From: WHSW01 sp963722175
GTDB taxonomy: Bacteria > Actinomycetota > Thermoleophilia > Solirubrobacterales > 70-9
Assembly (NCBI GenBank): GCA_963722175.1
Contig: CAVRKA010000002.1
Location: forward strand, 62,001-126,000
Reading direction: 5' to 3'
Length of the DNA: 64,000 bases
Under the pieces are notes generated by a model, which saw only the letters and a program-made list of their open reading frames with translations, was not told the DNA's origin and searched no databases. Below are positions 21,092 through 30,255 of the stretch, one piece after another; the stretch's first letter is position 1; each line of letters begins with the position of its first letter. The position numbers were made by a program, and so were the translations under genes.

Positions 21092-22528
21092 GCCGAAGCG
21101 CCGTTCGAGCTCCGCCGCGACGGCGATCGCGACGTGGTCGCGGTCCCGCCCGGCGGCGACCTGGACACCGAGCGGCAGGCCCTGGTCGTTGAGGCCGAGC
21201 GGCGCCTCGGTCACCGGAAGGCCGAGCAGGTTGAAGAGCGCGGTGGGAGCGATCATCCAAGGGCGCCCAACGGTGCGGCGGTGGCGTGGGGCGACGCGCG
21301 AGAACGGCGGGTGGAGCAGGACGCCGTCGCCGATCGCCTCTCCGACCTGCTCGGCAAGGTCTCGCTCGGCGGCGAGCGCCCGGCGCTCGAGCCCTTCCGG
21401 CAGGTAGGCCGAGAGGTTCTCCGAGGCGAGCGTCATCAGCAGCGGGGTCGTGTAGGGGCTGCGGCCGCGGACGGCGTCGGCGACCAGTCGCCCGAAGCCC
21501 GGCAGCCGGGCCCCGCCTTCGGTCAGGAGCTCTCGCACCCCGCCCGACTCCCGGGCTGCGTTCAGGAACGGCTGGACGACGGTCTTGACGGCCGGCAGCG
21601 AGACCTTGACCACCTCGGCGCCGGCCTCGGCGAGGGCCCGGGCCGCGTGCACCCGGGCGTTGCGGAGCTCGAGCGAGACGGGCAGCAGGCTCGCGTCCTC
21701 GGAGATCGCCACCCGGAGGCCCTCGATCGAGACCGCCTCTGGATCGCCGAGCTCGACGTCGCGCACGGTCCCGTCGACTCCGTCGGGTCCCGCGATGATC
21801 CGCAGGACCGGCATCAGGTCGGCGGCCCGCCGCGCCAGCGGGCCGCAGCCGAGGAGCTGCGATCCGCGGTCGTTCGGAGCCGGGTAGTGGCCGGTGTGCG
21901 GGACCAGGCAGCCGGTCGGCTTGTGCCCGAAGACGCCGTTGAAGAAGGCCGGCAGCCGCACCGAGCCGCCGAAGTCGGTGCCGAGCCCGAACGGCACGAA
22001 GCCGGAGCCGACGGCCGCGCCCTCGCCTCCCGACGACCCGCCGGCGGTGCGGGTCGGATCGTAGGCGCTGTTCGTGCGACCCCAGACGCGGTTCTCGGAC
22101 TCGATCCAGAGCGTCAGCTCCGACGTGTTCGTGACGCCGAGCGGGATCGCGCCCGCGTCGACGAGGCGCTGGACGGCGGTCGCGGAGCGCTCGGCGACCA
22201 CGTCCTTGCGTGCCACGGACCCCGCGGTCTGGGGCATGCCGGCGAGCCCGAAGGACTCCTTGATCGTGCAGGGCACGCCGAGGAGCGGTGGCGGGTCCTT
22301 GCGCCCGCGCCGCGAGTCGAGCAGCTCGTCCGCGGCGTCGGCCTCCGCGCGGGCCTCGTCGAACCGGGTCGCGATCACCGCGTTGACCCCGGGGTCGCGC
22401 GCCTCGATCAGGGCGATGTGCTCGTCGACGACCTCGCGCGCCGTGAGCTCCCGAGCGCGGATCGCCGCGGCGAGCTCGACCGCGGAGCGTTCGGTGACCC
22501 GCCTCGTGGGCGCTTCGACCACTGACAT
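21068..22528 (-). CDS. Amidase (amidase signature family)
   Basis: This 486-residue enzyme has the signature Ser-cisSer-Lys elements: Lys in CTIKESFGLAG and the serine region TAGGSSGGEGAAV, then GTDFGGSVRLPA. It probably hydrolyses a small amide or carbamoyl compound; GatA of the tRNA amidotransferase is unlikely because no gatB or gatC is adjacent. ATG 22528 (MSVVEAP) gives the usual N-terminus; the longer in-frame start at 22585 would extend into the divergent promoter of the acyl-CoA synthetase gene. Confidence 0.85.
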   Translation of the reverse strand: MSVVEAPTRRVTERSAVELAAAIRARELTAREVVDEHIALIEARDPGVNAVIATRFDEARAEADAADELLDSRRGRKDPPPLLGVPCTIKESFGLAGMPQTAGSVARKDVVAERSATAVQRLVDAGAIPLGVTNTSELTLWIESENRVWGRTNSAYDPTRTAGGSSGGEGAAVGSGFVPFGLGTDFGGSVRLPAFFNGVFGHKPTGCLVPHTGHYPAPNDRGSQLLGCGPLARRAADLMPVLRIIAGPDGVDGTVRDVELGDPEAVSIEGLRVAISEDASLLPVSLELRNARVHAARALAEAGAEVVKVSLPAVKTVVQPFLNAARESGGVRELLTEGGARLPGFGRLVADAVRGRSPYTTPLLMTLASENLSAYLPEGLERRALAAERDLAEQVGEAIGDGVLLHPPFSRVAPRHRRTVGRPWMIAPTALFNLLGLPVTEAPLGLNDQGLPLGVQVAAGRDRDHVAIAVAAELERRFGGWVPPGA

Positions 22529-22587
22529 GGCCGCGAAATCTAAACCGGGGCATAGACTCGTGGCGCAGGTACGAGAGAGGAGCACGG

Positions 22588-24087
22588 ATGAACTTGGCTG
22601 AGAATCTCGTCCGGTCGGCGCAAGAGCACGGCGACCGGGTCGCGATCAAGCTCGACGACGTCGAGCTCACCTACGCGCAGCTCGACGCGGCCGCGAGCGG
22701 GGTCGCCAACCTCCTGCGCGAGAAGGGGGTCGAGGCCGGCGACCGGGTCGGGGTCATGCTCCCCAACGTCCCGTACTTCCCGGTCGTCTACTACGGGGTG
22801 CTGAAGCTCGGCGGCGTCGTCGTGCCGATGAACGTGCTGCTCAAGAAGCGCGAAGTCGGCTTCTACCTCTCCGATCCGGGGGCGAAGGCCGTGTTCGCTT
22901 GGCACGACTTCGCCGAGGCGGCCGAGGCCGGCGCCGAGGAGGCCGGTACCGAGCTGATCCTGGTCAAGCCGGGGGAGTTCGAGGACCTGATCGGCGGCCA
23001 GGAGCACACCTTCGAGACCGTCGATCGCGAGGACGACGACACCGCGGTGATCCTCTACACCTCGGGCACCACCGGGACGCCCAAGGGCGCCGAGCTCACC
23101 CACTCGAACCTGGCCCGCAACGTCGACGGGTTTGCGGGCTTCACCGGCATCGACGAGAACGGCGTCGTGCTCGGGGCGCTGCCCCTGTTTCACTCCTTCG
23201 GTCAGACCTGCGGGCTCAACGCCGCGGTCCGCACCGGTGCCTGCCTGACGCTGATCCCGCGCTTCGACCCCGGCAAGGCGCTCGAGATCATCCAGCGCGA
23301 CAGCGTCACCGTGTTCGAGGGGGTCCCGACGATGTACGCGGCGATGCTCAACCACCCGGACCGTGATTCGTTCGACGTCTCCTGCCTCGAGCTGTGCGCC
23401 TCGGGCGGCTCGGCGATGCCCGTGGAGGTGATGAAGGCGTTCGAGGACGCCTTCGGTTGCAAGGTGCTGGAGGGCTACGGCCTCTCCGAGACCTCGCCAG
23501 TGGCTTCGTTCAACCACCCGGACCGCGAGCGCAAGCCGGGATCGATCGGGACCCCGATCGAGGGGGTCGAGATGAAGGTCGTCGACGACGACGGCGGCGA
23601 GGTCGCTCAAGGTGAGCCGGGCGAGATCTTGATCCGCGGCCACAACGTGATGAAGGGCTACTGGAACCGGGCCGAGGCAACCGAGGAGGCGATCGACGAC
23701 GAGGGCTGGTTCAAGACCGGCGACATGGCGACCGTCGACGAGGACGGCTACTTCTTCATCGTCGACCGCAAGAAGGACCTGATCATCCGCGGCGGCTACA
23801 ACGTCTACCCGCGCGAGATCGAGGAGGTCATCTACGAGCATTCGGCGGTGCGCGAGGCGGCCGTCGTCGGCGTCCCCCACGACGACCTCGGCGAGGAGGT
23901 CGGCGCCGCGATCGCGCTCAAGGAGGGTGAGCAGGCGACCGAGGACGAGATCCGCGAGCACTGCAAGGAGCAGGTCGCCGCCTACAAGTACCCGCGCGTG
24001 GTCTGGTTCGTCGACGAGCTCCCGAAGGGCCCGACGGGGAAGATCCTGAAGCGCGAGATCGAGGTTCCCGCGGAGGTCGCGGAGTAG
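22588..24087 (+). CDS. Long-chain fatty-acid--CoA ligase (AMP-binding)
   Basis: The 499-residue adenylate-forming enzyme activates fatty acids to acyl-CoA. It contains the P-loop YTSGTTGTPKGAELTH, the A5-type motif EGYGLSETSP, the A7 region GWFKTGDMATVDEDG and the hinge RKKDLIIRGGYNVYPREIEE, and ends with the catalytic lysine context GPTGKILKREI. A strong GAGAGGAG ribosome site precedes the ATG. It is divergent from the amidase gene. FadD-like function in lipid metabolism fits the nearby desaturase and enoyl-CoA hydratase genes, but the chain length is unknown. Confidence 0.9.
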   Translation: MNLAENLVRSAQEHGDRVAIKLDDVELTYAQLDAAASGVANLLREKGVEAGDRVGVMLPNVPYFPVVYYGVLKLGGVVVPMNVLLKKREVGFYLSDPGAKAVFAWHDFAEAAEAGAEEAGTELILVKPGEFEDLIGGQEHTFETVDREDDDTAVILYTSGTTGTPKGAELTHSNLARNVDGFAGFTGIDENGVVLGALPLFHSFGQTCGLNAAVRTGACLTLIPRFDPGKALEIIQRDSVTVFEGVPTMYAAMLNHPDRDSFDVSCLELCASGGSAMPVEVMKAFEDAFGCKVLEGYGLSETSPVASFNHPDRERKPGSIGTPIEGVEMKVVDDDGGEVAQGEPGEILIRGHNVMKGYWNRAEATEEAIDDEGWFKTGDMATVDEDGYFFIVDRKKDLIIRGGYNVYPREIEEVIYEHSAVREAAVVGVPHDDLGEEVGAAIALKEGEQATEDEIREHCKEQVAAYKYPRVVWFVDELPKGPTGKILKREIEVPAEVAE

Positions 24088-24130
24088 GCGGGGGTTAGTT
24101 CGGGCCCCGATCGGGAAGTGTTTAGGGGTC

Positions 24131-25663
24131 GTGACGGATGACGACCAACCCACAGACGAGCTGCAAGGGGAAGGCGGGGGCCGGGCCCGGACCGGGCTCG
24201 CCGAACCGCCCCTGATCGCGTCGGGTCGCCGGCTCGGCGGACGTTACGTGCTCGATCGCGTGCTCGGCCGCGGCGGGATGGCGGTCGTCTGGCTGGCGAC
24301 CGACGAGCGGCTCGGCCGCGAGGTCGCGGTCAAGGTGCTCTCCGACACGCTCACCGCGGAGCACGACTACCGGGGCCGCTTTCGCCGCGAGGCCCACGTC
24401 GCGGCCGGCCTCCAGCACCCGAATCTGGTCTCGGTGTACGACTACGACGCCGGCGAGCGGCCCTACCTGGTGATGGAGTACATCGAGGGCGGCGACCTCG
24501 CCGCGGCGCGCGAGGCGGGAACGGCCCCGCCCGCGGATCAGATCGGCCGCGAGCTGCTCTCGGCCCTCCAGCACATCCACGGGGCCGGGATCCTGCATCG
24601 CGACATCAAGCCCCACAACGTGCTGATCGACGGCTTCGGGCACGCCCGCCTGACCGACTTCGGGATCGCCCGGCCGAGCAACGCGACCTCGCTCACCCTG
24701 ACCGGCCAGGTGATCGGCACCGAGAGCTACCTCGCCCCCGAGGTGATGAAGGGCGAGCCGGCGAGCGAGCGCTCCGACCTCTACGCGCTCGGCGTTCTGC
24801 TCGCTGACCTCGGCGGCGAGGGACCGGCGCTGCTGCTTGCCGAGCGGCTGCGCGACCCCGACCCGGCGCGGCGCCCCGCCTCGGCCTCGGCGGCGCTCGC
24901 GGAGCTCGGGCGCACGACCGCCGTCGCGCCGACCGGCGCGGCGACGCAGCCGTACACGATCGAGCCCGAGCCGCGCGGTCCGCGACCGTTCGAGCCCACG
25001 GTGACCCGCCCGCGGTCCCCGCAGCGCCGCAACCGGTACGTCGCCCTGGCGGCGGTCGGGCTCGCGATCCTGGCGCTCGCGATCGCGCTGCTCGCCGGCG
25101 GCGGGGACGGCGACGGCGTCAGGTCCGCCGCCGACCGCGGCAAGGACGAGCAAGGGTCGGGCGGCAACGGGCCCGAGCGCTCGCAAGGCGCCGACGCATC
25201 GACGACCGAGCAGAGCACGACGTCCGGCCCGGAGACCACCGCCGAGCAGCCCGAGGACACGGCCGGCGCGGCGCCGGTGAGCGACGACGGGTTCGCCCTC
25301 AACGACCAGGGCTTCGCGCTGATCGGCGAGGGCGACTACGCCGGCGCCGTGCCGGTGCTCGAGAAGGCGGTCGGCCTGCTGGGCGATTCGGGCGATGAGC
25401 AGACCTACAACTACGCGCTCTACAACCTCGCGACCGCATACCTCGGCGTCGGCCGGGCGGAGGACGCGATCCCGCTGCTCGAGGAGCGCATGCAGTACGA
25501 CGACCAGCTCTCCACGGTGCAGCAGACGCTCGACGAGGCCTACGCGGCGGCCGGGCAGGAGCCGCCCGCCGCCGAAGCGCCGAAACCGGAGAAGCCGGAG
25601 AAGCCCGAGAAGCCGGGCAAGGGCCCGAAGGGCGACGTACCGCCGGGTCACGCCGACGACTGA
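24131..25663 (+). CDS. Receptor Ser/Thr protein kinase with extracytoplasmic TPR region
   Basis: The 510-residue protein starts at GTG 24131. The N-terminal PknB-type kinase has the glycine loop GRGGMAV (46-52), catalytic Lys68 in AVKVL, HRDIKPHN (156-163), DFG (176-178) and YLAPEV. A proline/arginine-rich juxtamembrane linker leads to one transmembrane helix near 303-323. An acidic, Ser/Thr-rich stalk follows, and then a TPR-like domain (LNDQGFALIGEGDYAGAVPV, LYNLATAYLGVG) predicted outside the cell. The C-terminus is Lys/Pro-rich. Most characterised bacterial receptor kinases carry PASTA or other sensor domains, so a TPR sensor suggests binding of a protein or peptide. Confidence 0.88.
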   Translation: MTDDDQPTDELQGEGGGRARTGLAEPPLIASGRRLGGRYVLDRVLGRGGMAVVWLATDERLGREVAVKVLSDTLTAEHDYRGRFRREAHVAAGLQHPNLVSVYDYDAGERPYLVMEYIEGGDLAAAREAGTAPPADQIGRELLSALQHIHGAGILHRDIKPHNVLIDGFGHARLTDFGIARPSNATSLTLTGQVIGTESYLAPEVMKGEPASERSDLYALGVLLADLGGEGPALLLAERLRDPDPARRPASASAALAELGRTTAVAPTGAATQPYTIEPEPRGPRPFEPTVTRPRSPQRRNRYVALAAVGLAILALAIALLAGGGDGDGVRSAADRGKDEQGSGGNGPERSQGADASTTEQSTTSGPETTAEQPEDTAGAAPVSDDGFALNDQGFALIGEGDYAGAVPVLEKAVGLLGDSGDEQTYNYALYNLATAYLGVGRAEDAIPLLEERMQYDDQLSTVQQTLDEAYAAAGQEPPAAEAPKPEKPEKPEKPGKGPKGDVPPGHADD

Positions 25664-25711
25664 CGCTCGAGTGCGAGCCGCGGCACGCGCGCCCTAAACT
25701 GCGCTCGCTGA

Positions 25712-28549
25712 ATGAGCAGTGCACCCGTCGACAGGGACGTTGAAGGGGGAGAGCGAACGGCCGATGGGGGCCGCCTCCTCGAGCGCGACCATGAGCTCGC
25801 GGCGATCGACGAGTTCGTCTCCGGGATCGAGGGGCCAGGTCCGCGGCTGCTGCTGATCGACGGCCCGGCCGGGATCGGGAAGAGCGCCCTCTTGGAGGCG
25901 GCGCGGGGCGCCGCGCGAGCCGAGGGGATCAGGACGCTGAGCGCCCGCGGCTCGATGCTCGAGCGCGAGTTCCCGTTCGGGGTCGTGCGCCAGCTGTTCG
26001 AGCCGGCGCTGGCCTCCAAGCAGGAGCGGGCGGAGTTGCTCTCCGGCGCCGCCGAGTCCGCCGAGACCGTCTTCGGGTCGCTGAACGGCGACGGGTCGAC
26101 GGGCGGCGACGCCTCGTTCGCGGCCCTGCACGGGCTCTACTGGCTGACCGTCAACGTGGGTGGCGAGCGGCCGCTGCTGGTCGTGATCGACGACCTGCAC
26201 TGGGTCGACCATCCTTCGCTGCGCTTCATCGCCTACGTCGCCAGCCGGCTCGAGGGCGTCCCGATCGGGGTGATCGCGGCGACGCGGCCGAACGAGCCCG
26301 GCGCCGACGCGGCGCTGCTCGCCGAGATCGCCCGCGACCCGCTCGCGACCTCGATCCGGCCGGGTGGGCTGAGCGCCGACGGCGTCCGCGGGGTGATCGA
26401 GGAGCGTCTCGGCCAGGCGCCCGACGCCGCCTTCGCCGACGCCTGTCACGCTGCCACCGGCGGCAACCCGCTGCTCCTGCACGAGCTGATGAAGGCGATC
26501 CGCGACGAGGGCACGGCGCCGACCCTCGCCAACACCGGCGTCGTCAACGAGCTCGGTCCACGGGCGGCGTCCCGGGCCGTCCTGCTGCGCGTCTCGCGCC
26601 TCTCGGCGGAGGCGGGCGCGGTCGCGCGCGCGGCGGCGATCCTCGACGAGGGCTTCGACGTCCCGACCCTCGCGGCGCTCGCCGACGTCGACGCCGCGGT
26701 CGCGGCGCGCGCGACCGGCGAGCTCAGCCAGGCCGAGGTCCTGCGCCCGACCCAGCCGCTGGGCTTCGTCCACCCGCTGATCCGGGCGGCGGTCTATCAG
26801 GAGGTGCCGCCGGGCGAGCGCGAGCTCGCCCACGCCCGCGCGGCGCGCCTGCTCGCCGACGCCGGAGCGCCTGACGAGCGCGTCGCGTCCCATCTGCTCG
26901 CCGTGCCGCCGCGCGGCGACGAATGGACCTTCCGCACCCTGCGCGACGCGGCGCGCTCGGCGATGCAGAAGGGCGCCGCGGACAGCGCCGTCTCCTACCT
27001 CCGCCGCGCGCTCGAGGAGCCGCCGCCGGATGGCGAGCGCACCCAGACGACGCTCGAGCTCGGGTTGGTCGAGTCGCTCACCTACGCGCCGGCCGCGGTC
27101 GAGCATCTGCGCGAGGCGTACGACGGGCTCACCGACCCGATGGCGGTCGCCCTCGTCGCCAACGTGCTCGGCCGGGCGCTGCTCTGGCAGTCGCCGGCCG
27201 AGGCGGCCGAGCTCGCCCGCACGGCTGCCGCGAAGATGCCGCCCGAGCTCGAGAACGAGCGCATCACCCTGGAGGCGTTCGAGGGCGCCACGGTCGCCTT
27301 CGGCGCCGACTCCCCGCACGCGATCGAGCGGCTCGCGCAGTATCGCGACCGCCGCCCGCCGCAGGGGCTGGGCGAGAAGACCGCCGCGGCGGTGATCGGT
27401 TGGTACTGGGCGCACAGCAACGGGCCGCTCGACGACTGCGTCGAGCTGGCGCTGGGGGCGCTGGACGGCGGCGACCTGATCGCCGCCGACAACGGCCTGC
27501 TGCCGATGTACGCGATCGCCGTCCTGATGCTCGCCGACCGCGAGGAGATCATGGACGCCTGGGAGCAGATGCTCTCGACGGCCCATCGCAGCGGGTCGAT
27601 GTTCGGGATCACGACGATCCACCTCTGGCTCGGCTACTCGCTGTACCGCCGCGGCGACCTGCCGGAGGCCGAGAAGTCGCTGCGTGACGCGGTCGCCAGC
27701 TTCCCGAGCTACGGCTACGGCCAGAGCGGCATGACCTACACCGGCTCGCACCTGGGCGCGATCCTGGTCGAGCGCGGCGACCTGGCGGGCGCGCGCCAGG
27801 CTCTCGACTCGAATCCGGACCCGGGCCGGATGGACGGTTCGCGCTACTGGCTGCAGACGCAGATGGCCGTGCTGCTCGCCGAGGGCAAGCCCGAGCAGGT
27901 TGTCGACCTCGCCGACGAGATGCCGCGCCGGATCCCGTGGCTGGTCAACCCGACGGACGCTTACTGGCGCTCCTACAAGGCGCAGGCGCTCGACCGCCTG
28001 GACCGCACCGACGAGGCGATCCGGGTGGCGCGGGAAGAGCTCGAGCTGGCGCGCGAGTGGGGCGCTCCGGCGACGGTCGGGCGCGTCCTCCGGGTGCTGG
28101 GGACGATCGACCGCGAGAACGCGGTCGAGCACCTGACTCGGTCGGTCGAGCAGCTCGAGCGGTCGACGACGCGGCTCGAGCACGCGAAGGCGCTCTGCGA
28201 GCTCGGCACCGCGATCCGGTTGCAGCGCAAGCCGAGCGACGCCCGCGATCCGCTGTACAAGGCGCTCGAGCTGGCCAGCGTCTGCGGCGCCGGGGCGCTC
28301 GAGGAGCGGGTTCGCGCCGAGCTCGGCGCCACCGGCGCCCGCCCACGCCGCGAGGCGCTCGGCGGGGTCGCCTCGCTGACCCCGTCCGAGCGGCGGGTCG
28401 CCGACCTGGCTGCGGACGGGCTCTCCAACCGCGAGATCGCCCAGGAGCTGTACGTGACCCCGAAGACGGTCGAGGTGCACCTCTCGAACACGTACCGCAA
28501 GCTCGAGATCCGCTCGCGCCGGCAGCTCTCGGGCGCACTCGCCGCCTAG
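25712..28549 (+). CDS. LuxR-family transcriptional regulator with AAA ATPase and TPR region (LAL-like)
   Basis: This 945-residue regulator has Walker A GPAGIGKS at 51-58 and a Walker B LLVVIDDLHWVD. A long helical-repeat sensor/scaffold region follows, and then a C-terminal LuxR helix-turn-helix (LTPSERRVADLAADGLSNRE, then TPKTVEVHLSNTYRKL). The layout is that of large ATP-binding LuxR regulators, which switch on target promoters on ligand or protein binding. It starts 48 bp after the kinase gene and may share a transcript with it. Targets are unknown; the following small gene and flavin oxidase are candidates. Confidence 0.88.
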   Translation: MSSAPVDRDVEGGERTADGGRLLERDHELAAIDEFVSGIEGPGPRLLLIDGPAGIGKSALLEAARGAARAEGIRTLSARGSMLEREFPFGVVRQLFEPALASKQERAELLSGAAESAETVFGSLNGDGSTGGDASFAALHGLYWLTVNVGGERPLLVVIDDLHWVDHPSLRFIAYVASRLEGVPIGVIAATRPNEPGADAALLAEIARDPLATSIRPGGLSADGVRGVIEERLGQAPDAAFADACHAATGGNPLLLHELMKAIRDEGTAPTLANTGVVNELGPRAASRAVLLRVSRLSAEAGAVARAAAILDEGFDVPTLAALADVDAAVAARATGELSQAEVLRPTQPLGFVHPLIRAAVYQEVPPGERELAHARAARLLADAGAPDERVASHLLAVPPRGDEWTFRTLRDAARSAMQKGAADSAVSYLRRALEEPPPDGERTQTTLELGLVESLTYAPAAVEHLREAYDGLTDPMAVALVANVLGRALLWQSPAEAAELARTAAAKMPPELENERITLEAFEGATVAFGADSPHAIERLAQYRDRRPPQGLGEKTAAAVIGWYWAHSNGPLDDCVELALGALDGGDLIAADNGLLPMYAIAVLMLADREEIMDAWEQMLSTAHRSGSMFGITTIHLWLGYSLYRRGDLPEAEKSLRDAVASFPSYGYGQSGMTYTGSHLGAILVERGDLAGARQALDSNPDPGRMDGSRYWLQTQMAVLLAEGKPEQVVDLADEMPRRIPWLVNPTDAYWRSYKAQALDRLDRTDEAIRVAREELELAREWGAPATVGRVLRVLGTIDRENAVEHLTRSVEQLERSTTRLEHAKALCELGTAIRLQRKPSDARDPLYKALELASVCGAGALEERVRAELGATGARPRREALGGVASLTPSERRVADLAADGLSNREIAQELYVTPKTVEVHLSNTYRKLEIRSRRQLSGALAA

Positions 28550-28623
28550 AGAACAAAGATTGGGGGAGGGGTTAGGGGTTCACCCCGATGTGCCTGGCCC
28601 GTGCCTGCCCGATGCTGGCGGCC

Positions 28624-28815
28624 ATGACCACCCGGATCACTCTCGAGCTCGACCTCGACGACGACACCGTCCGCGGCCACGCGATCGACTCGGACGGCGC
28701 GCAGCGCGGGTTCTGCGGCTGGATCGGGCTGATGGGCGTCCTCGACGCCCTCCTGGACGAGGCCCGAACGGCCTCCGCGACGACACCACAAGGAGAAAAC
28801 CATGCTCATCGATGA
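28624..28815 (+). CDS. Small conserved protein upstream of flavin oxidase
   Basis: This 63-residue protein starts MTTRITLELDLDDD and contains GFCGWIGLMGVLDALLDEAR. A beta-strand/helix mini-domain is likely. Its last 14 bp overlap the start of the FAD oxidase gene, and the oxidase ribosome site (AAGGAGA) lies inside it, so the two are translationally coupled. I recall similar short proteins next to flavin oxidases in actinobacteria; their function is unknown. Confidence 0.65.
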   Translation: MTTRITLELDLDDDTVRGHAIDSDGAQRGFCGWIGLMGVLDALLDEARTASATTPQGENHAHR

Positions 28816-30169
28816 CCCGACGATCTCGACCGTCGAGAAGCTGCGCGACCGCTTCGCCGACAGCGTCGTCACCCCCGCCGACGACGGCTACGACGGCGCC
28901 CGGGCCTCGTTCAACCTGCTTCACGACCAGCGCCCGGCAGCGGTAGCGACCCCGACTTCGGCCGCCGAGACCGCGGCGATCGTCAGCGCCGCCCGCGACG
29001 CGGGCCTGCGGATCGCGCCCCGGGGCTCGAGCCACAACATCGCGCCGCTCGGCGCGGTCGACGACACCCTCGTGGTCAAGCTCGAGCGGATGACCGGCGT
29101 CGAGCTCGACACGGCCCGCGGCACCGCTCGGGTCGAGGCCGGCGCGCGCTGGTGGGACCTGCTCGACCGCGCCTCGGACGCCGGACTCGCCGCCCGCCAC
29201 GGCTCCTCGCCGGAGATCAACATCGTCGGCTACTCGCTCGGCGGCGGCGTCGGCTGGATGGCGCGCAAGCACGGGCTGCAGGCGAACGCGGTCACCGCGG
29301 TCGAGCTGATCACCGCCGACGGCGCGGTGCGGGTCGTCGACGCGGACAACGAGCCGGAGCTGTTCTGGGCGCTGCGCGGCGGCGGCGGCAACTTCGGCGT
29401 CGTCACCGCGATCGAGTTCGAGCTCGTGCGCCAGCCCGAGTTCCACGCCGGGGCGCTGTTCTTCGAGTTCGAGCGCGCCGCCGAGATCCTGAACGCCTAC
29501 CGCGAGTGGACCGTCGACCTGCCGGACGAGATCACATCGGTCGGCCGCACGCTCCAGCTGCCCGACCTGGAGGTCGTCCCCGAGATCGTGCGCGGCAAGT
29601 CGTTCACGATCATCGAGGCGGTCTCGGTCGGCGGCCGCGACGAGATGCGCGAGCTGCTCGCCCCGCTACGCGAGCTGACCCCGATCATGGACACGTTCGC
29701 GAACGTGCCGCCCTCGGCGCTGCAGCACCTGCACATGGACCCGGTCGACCCGGTCCCCTACGAGGCCACGCACGCGATGCTCGGCGAGCTCACCGAGCGG
29801 GCGATCGACGAGGCGCTTGCCGCCGTCGGCCCGGGCGCCGGCTCGCCGGTCTCGTTCGAGGTCCGCCACCTTGGCGGCGCGCTGTCGCGCGGCGACGCGA
29901 GCCACGGCGCAATCGACACCATGCGCGGCGAGTACATGATGTTCGGCCTCGCGCCGATCATCGATCCGGCGATGGTCGCGCCGATGGCGGCCGACCTCGC
30001 TCGCCTGCAGGACGCATTCGCTGCGGATGATTCAGGGCGCTACCTCAGCTTCACCGAGGTCGAGCACGCGGTCGAGGACATGTTCCCGGTGGGAACGGTC
30101 CCGAGGCTGCGGGCCGTCAAGGCCGACTACGACCCGGAGGGCTTGTTCAGGGCCAATCACGCGGTCTAG
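28802..30169 (+). CDS. FAD-linked oxidoreductase (berberine-bridge/PCMH family)
   Basis: This 455-residue enzyme has an N-terminal PCMH-type FAD domain: RGSSHNIAPLG carries the histidine that usually forms the 8-alpha covalent flavin link, followed by YSLGGGVGWMARKHG and RGGGGNFGVVT. The cysteine that makes a second flavin link in bicovalent members is replaced in GSSPEIN, so a single covalent attachment is inferred. A C-terminal BBE-like segment ends in YDPEGLFRANHAV, the usual closing motif. Substrates of this family include sugars, alcohols and alkaloids; none can be assigned here. It is preceded by AAGGAG. Confidence 0.88.
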   Translation: MLIDDPTISTVEKLRDRFADSVVTPADDGYDGARASFNLLHDQRPAAVATPTSAAETAAIVSAARDAGLRIAPRGSSHNIAPLGAVDDTLVVKLERMTGVELDTARGTARVEAGARWWDLLDRASDAGLAARHGSSPEINIVGYSLGGGVGWMARKHGLQANAVTAVELITADGAVRVVDADNEPELFWALRGGGGNFGVVTAIEFELVRQPEFHAGALFFEFERAAEILNAYREWTVDLPDEITSVGRTLQLPDLEVVPEIVRGKSFTIIEAVSVGGRDEMRELLAPLRELTPIMDTFANVPPSALQHLHMDPVDPVPYEATHAMLGELTERAIDEALAAVGPGAGSPVSFEVRHLGGALSRGDASHGAIDTMRGEYMMFGLAPIIDPAMVAPMAADLARLQDAFAADDSGRYLSFTEVEHAVEDMFPVGTVPRLRAVKADYDPEGLFRANHAV

Positions 30170-30178
30170 CACCAGTAG

Positions 30179-30201
30179 CGCCGGGGAGCCTCCCCCCGGC
30201 G
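30179..30201. terminator. Hairpin after the FAD oxidase gene
   Basis: CGCCGGGG and CCCCGGCG arms with a 7-base loop begin 9 bp after the oxidase stop. The stem is strong but no T-tract follows on the plus strand. Confidence 0.5.
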
Positions 30202-30223
30202 CGCGACCGCGTCTCGTCAGAAC

Positions 30224-30249
30224 GAAAAATCGCGCGCTACGCGCGCTGC
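30224..30249 (-). terminator. Rho-independent terminator of the enoyl-CoA hydratase gene
   Basis: Read on the minus strand, GCGCGC-GTA-GCGCGC is followed by GATTTTTCG just past the hydratase stop. This is the clearest intrinsic terminator (stem plus T-run) in the window. Confidence 0.7.
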
Positions 30250-30255
30250 GGCCGC

